Source of the DNA: Capnocytophaga ochracea DSM 7271
GTDB lineage: Bacteria; Bacteroidota; Bacteroidia; Flavobacteriales; Flavobacteriaceae
Length of the DNA stretch: 64,000 nucleotides
Reading direction: 5' to 3'
Assembly: GCF_000023285.1 (NCBI RefSeq)
Contig: NC_013162.1
Coordinates: 1,280,501-1,344,500 of the forward strand
Shown here: in pieces, positions 62,701-64,000 of the stretch
Position numbering within the stretch: position 1 is the first letter of the stretch
How the letters are laid out: each line of letters begins with the position of its first letter
Made by a program: the position numbers and the translations under genes
The notes under the pieces: generated by a model
What the model saw: the letters and a program-made list of their open reading frames with translations, nothing else
Databases searched by the model: none
What the model was told of the DNA's origin: nothing

Positions 62701-62723
62701 TAGGATTTAATACTTCATTTTAA
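59709..62723 (+). CDS. susC: SusC/RagA-family TonB-dependent transporter 2
   Basis: 1004 residues: signal peptide (about 1-20, AVAQ), CarboxypepD_reg-like domain (about 22-98, MMGVSVVVKGTTHGVSTDF), then the plug with EVVVIGYGTQKVKDVTGSV (about 102-120), ILIRGVSSNGSNEPLVIIDG (about 162-181), and a barrel ending in Phe. Same class as transporter 1 but diverged. No TTG/TAnnTTTG promoter found in the 200 bp upstream. Paired with the SusD below, 15 bp away. Confidence 0.95.
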   Translation: MKVFILPMLLFLCTSLAVAQTYNIKGNVKEAPNSPMMGVSVVVKGTTHGVSTDFEGNFALDNVKRGQVLVFSYVGYITQEITVNNGNALNVTLKEDTQTLGEVVVIGYGTQKVKDVTGSVSVVDAKTITELKPVDAATALQGTTSGVSVNKASGSPGGKINILIRGVSSNGSNEPLVIIDGYEGALNSINPEDIESLTVLKDAQAAIYGIKGANGVVLVTTKGGRKNTPLEVKISSYTGIQQTTKKLDYMNATEYAALLNESYAANGQALPFGNLASLGKGIDWQDEVFKNSVISDMTASISGGGEKFSYYLGASHLTQDGIVAPEKSNFKRNNVKVSLGADITSKLKMNFTANYYNNKRKTIEENGLGAVLFNALNFSPTYGLHDEDLTGFLGNEVINPLAQIDNTYNQYDGNGLEGNFQLSYNLIEGLDLTSRIGFKTYSDEKKDFQPLSFFGTGKIFNRSRSTVTQEKNETHAYTWETFATYNKTFWKNHNTSLTVGTSAQRNWGSGLSATGYDVPNNSWDFADIGLTTGTNNSKTDNSYMNDSRLTSFFGRLQYDFKSKYLLSAMLRRDASSDFPKDNRADLFSSVTAGWKVSDESFLKESKWIDFLKLRGSYGTLGNNAGKNLYKAILNGEAVYVFNGQIVRGTAVGKLPNPSAKWEVAEKLDVGFDFNTLKNRLSLVFDYFIENRNDLLISNFPVSGIIGTAAPGASNPTVNAGNTQNKGFEVALGYRSDVTKPFSWGFNYNVTRLDGKVVSINGDVIPEGGAFSVGQLAPARMEVGQPIGYFYGLQADGIFQNQAEVDAHPSQLALGAPARIGDIRYKDVNGDGVIDFKDRTYLGKPTATYYMGLNLNAKYKNFDFSTYMYAELDKEMVRNYERSQPNVNRQRLYLDRWRGEGTSNSVPRVTTGATTNNLFSSFFVEDASFLRVQNIQLGYSIPASVLESVKMKTFRVYFSVNNAFTFTKYKGYDPSATSGDAIGGGIDYGFYPQARQFILGFNTSF

Positions 62724-62738
62724 AACCCATACAAACAA

Positions 62739-64000
62739 ATGAAAACGATACATAACATACAGAAATGGACAGTAGGGCTTATGCTTCTCGCTTTTACCCT
62801 TGCTTGTTCCGATGATTTTCTCGATAAAACCAAACAGTACGAGATAAACTCTGAAAGTTACTTCAATTCAAAAGAAGATTACCAAAACGCTCTGATTGCA
62901 GCCTACGATTTGTTGCATTCTACGTATATAAATGTATTGATGGGTGAAATAGCCTCCGATAATACTCTTTGCGGTGGTGAAAGTGCTTCCGATGTGCCTG
63001 GTTTTCAACAAATAGACCAGATGATTCACACCCCTATCAACAGCCAACTCAAAAACTTGTGGGATTGGATGTTTGCAGGCGTAAACCGCGCGGCTTATAT
63101 CTTGGAATTTCAAGACAAAACAGCCTTTGAGGGCAAAGAGGTGATTATTGCCGAGACACACTTCCTTCACGCCTATTACAACTTCGAACTTGTGAAATGG
63201 TTTGGGGCGATTCCGCTCAAAGAAAACAAACGCTTTGAGCGTGGTGACGAGCAAAAAATACCCCGTTCCCCTGTGAGTGAGGTATATACTTCTATTGAGA
63301 AAGACCTTTTGGCTGCCATTCCTCACTTGCCTACAACCCCCCCCGACGGCCAAGTAGGGCGTGCTACCAAAGGGGCGGCTCAAGCCCTCCTCGGCAAGGT
63401 GTATTTATACCAAAACAAGTTTGCCGAAGCAGCTCAAATATTAGAAACTGTGATACACAGCAATACTTATTCTCTTGTAACCGACTATGCCTCTATCTTT
63501 GAAAAAGAAGGCGAAAATGGCGCTGAATCAGTATTTGAGGTACAATATTCCGATGCCGAAGGTGCTGGCTTTGAGTGTTTGCAATGTAGTGAAGGGAATG
63601 TGGCAGTAGGGTTTAACAGTATCCGCAACTATAACGGGCCTGTGTTCGATTCTGGTTATAGTTTTAACGTACCCGTACAAGAGGCAGTCGATGCTTTTGA
63701 AGCAGGCGACCTCCGCAAAGATGTAGCGATTTTAGACATCGTCGCGTGGGCAGCAGCGAACAACGCTACTTATGCCGAAGGTTACAAACATACAGGCTAT
63801 TTCAATAGAAAATATATTGCTCGCAAAGGCGACCTCAATACCCCCGACCAAAACCTTACGAACCCTAATAACTATCGTGCCATTCGCTATGCCGATGTGC
63901 TCTTAATGGCTGCCGAAGCGCTCAACCGTGGTAATATCAGCGATGAACGTGCTCGCGACTATCTCAACCAAGTGCGCAAACGTGCCTTTGGCGATGAAAA
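62739..64000 (+). CDS. susD: SusD/RagB-family lipoprotein 2 (cut by window end)
   Basis: The frame opens at the ATG at 62739 and has no stop before base 64000, so the 3' end lies beyond the window. The first 420 codons show a lipobox ending at Cys23 (LAFTLAC), the SusD opening SDDFLDKTKQYE, FLHAYYNFELVKWFGAIPL (about 147-165), and NYRAIRYADVLLMAAEALNR (about 377-396). That is the SusD pattern throughout. Partner of transporter 2. Confidence 0.93.
   Translation, partial: MKTIHNIQKWTVGLMLLAFTLACSDDFLDKTKQYEINSESYFNSKEDYQNALIAAYDLLHSTYINVLMGEIASDNTLCGGESASDVPGFQQIDQMIHTPINSQLKNLWDWMFAGVNRAAYILEFQDKTAFEGKEVIIAETHFLHAYYNFELVKWFGAIPLKENKRFERGDEQKIPRSPVSEVYTSIEKDLLAAIPHLPTTPPDGQVGRATKGAAQALLGKVYLYQNKFAEAAQILETVIHSNTYSLVTDYASIFEKEGENGAESVFEVQYSDAEGAGFECLQCSEGNVAVGFNSIRNYNGPVFDSGYSFNVPVQEAVDAFEAGDLRKDVAILDIVAWAAANNATYAEGYKHTGYFNRKYIARKGDLNTPDQNLTNPNNYRAIRYADVLLMAAEALNRGNISDERARDYLNQVRKRAFGDE

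Noticed and set aside
1-64000. Insertion sequence, prophage or integrative element
   Set aside because: No transposase, integrase, phage or conjugation gene was found on either strand; repeats are short and non-coding.

Overview
This 64 kb window looks like chromosome from a low-GC Flavobacteriia member of the Bacteroidota, most likely a host-associated Capnocytophaga-type organism. The grounds are the Bacteroidota promoter form TTG-N19/20-TAnnTTTG upstream of many genes, SusC/SusD pairs, a GH92 mannosidase, a class I-type aldolase, NrfHA with ResB/CcsA cytochrome maturation, and weak Shine-Dalgarno signals. The genus is an inference; no rRNA or marker search could be run. No tRNA, rRNA, CRISPR array, transposase or prophage gene was seen.

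Layout. 1-4.8 kb: the end of FeoB, a patatin-like lipase, an ExbB/TolQ-like plus DUF2149 pair, a serine hydrolase and a 3'-5' exonuclease. 4.8-10.4 kb (minus strand): hypothetical-rsmI-tsaB, a class I fructose-bisphosphate aldolase, and a thiamine-binding-protein/PnuC/NadR-like kinase operon. 10.6-14.1 kb: polA and a methyltransferase. 14.3-18.1 kb (minus strand): a small double-glycine-leader peptide gene, a regulatory-domain protein, an ABC permease, an ABC ATPase and a HlyD adaptor, a candidate exported-peptide (bacteriocin-like) locus. 18.9-24.7 kb: an outer-membrane porin divergent from nrfHA-resB-ccsA (nitrite ammonification), with a fully symmetrical bidirectional promoter between them. 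25.3-35.5 kb: a tight ten-gene capsule/O-antigen operon (Wzx, Wzy, glycosyltransferases, CapE-cupin-CapF-CapG and a WbuB-like transferase) predicted to make a UDP-L-FucNAc-containing polymer. 35.6-46.3 kb: GH92, a PepSY/flavodoxin reductase, a CBS protein, two tandem beta-barrel proteins, an endonuclease/phosphatase-fold protein and a PBP1A-like enzyme. 47.4-64 kb: a polysaccharide-utilisation region with SusC-SusD-LamG lipoprotein-esterase, a GH144-type glucanase, a one-component Y_Y_Y/LuxR sensor-regulator, and a second SusC-SusD pair that runs off the window. The second SusD gene is open at the window end.

The most unusual content is between the genes. Six long intergenic gaps carry an almost invariant 66-bp element that reads as exactly six 11-bp units, five with TATA at the same place. 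Around it, in a repeated order, are degenerate tandem arrays with 8-bp, 7-bp and 9-bp units, GC-rich hairpins and other shared modules. No transposase accompanies them. This dispersed family and the double-glycine-leader peptide locus are the two best candidates for undescribed biology here.
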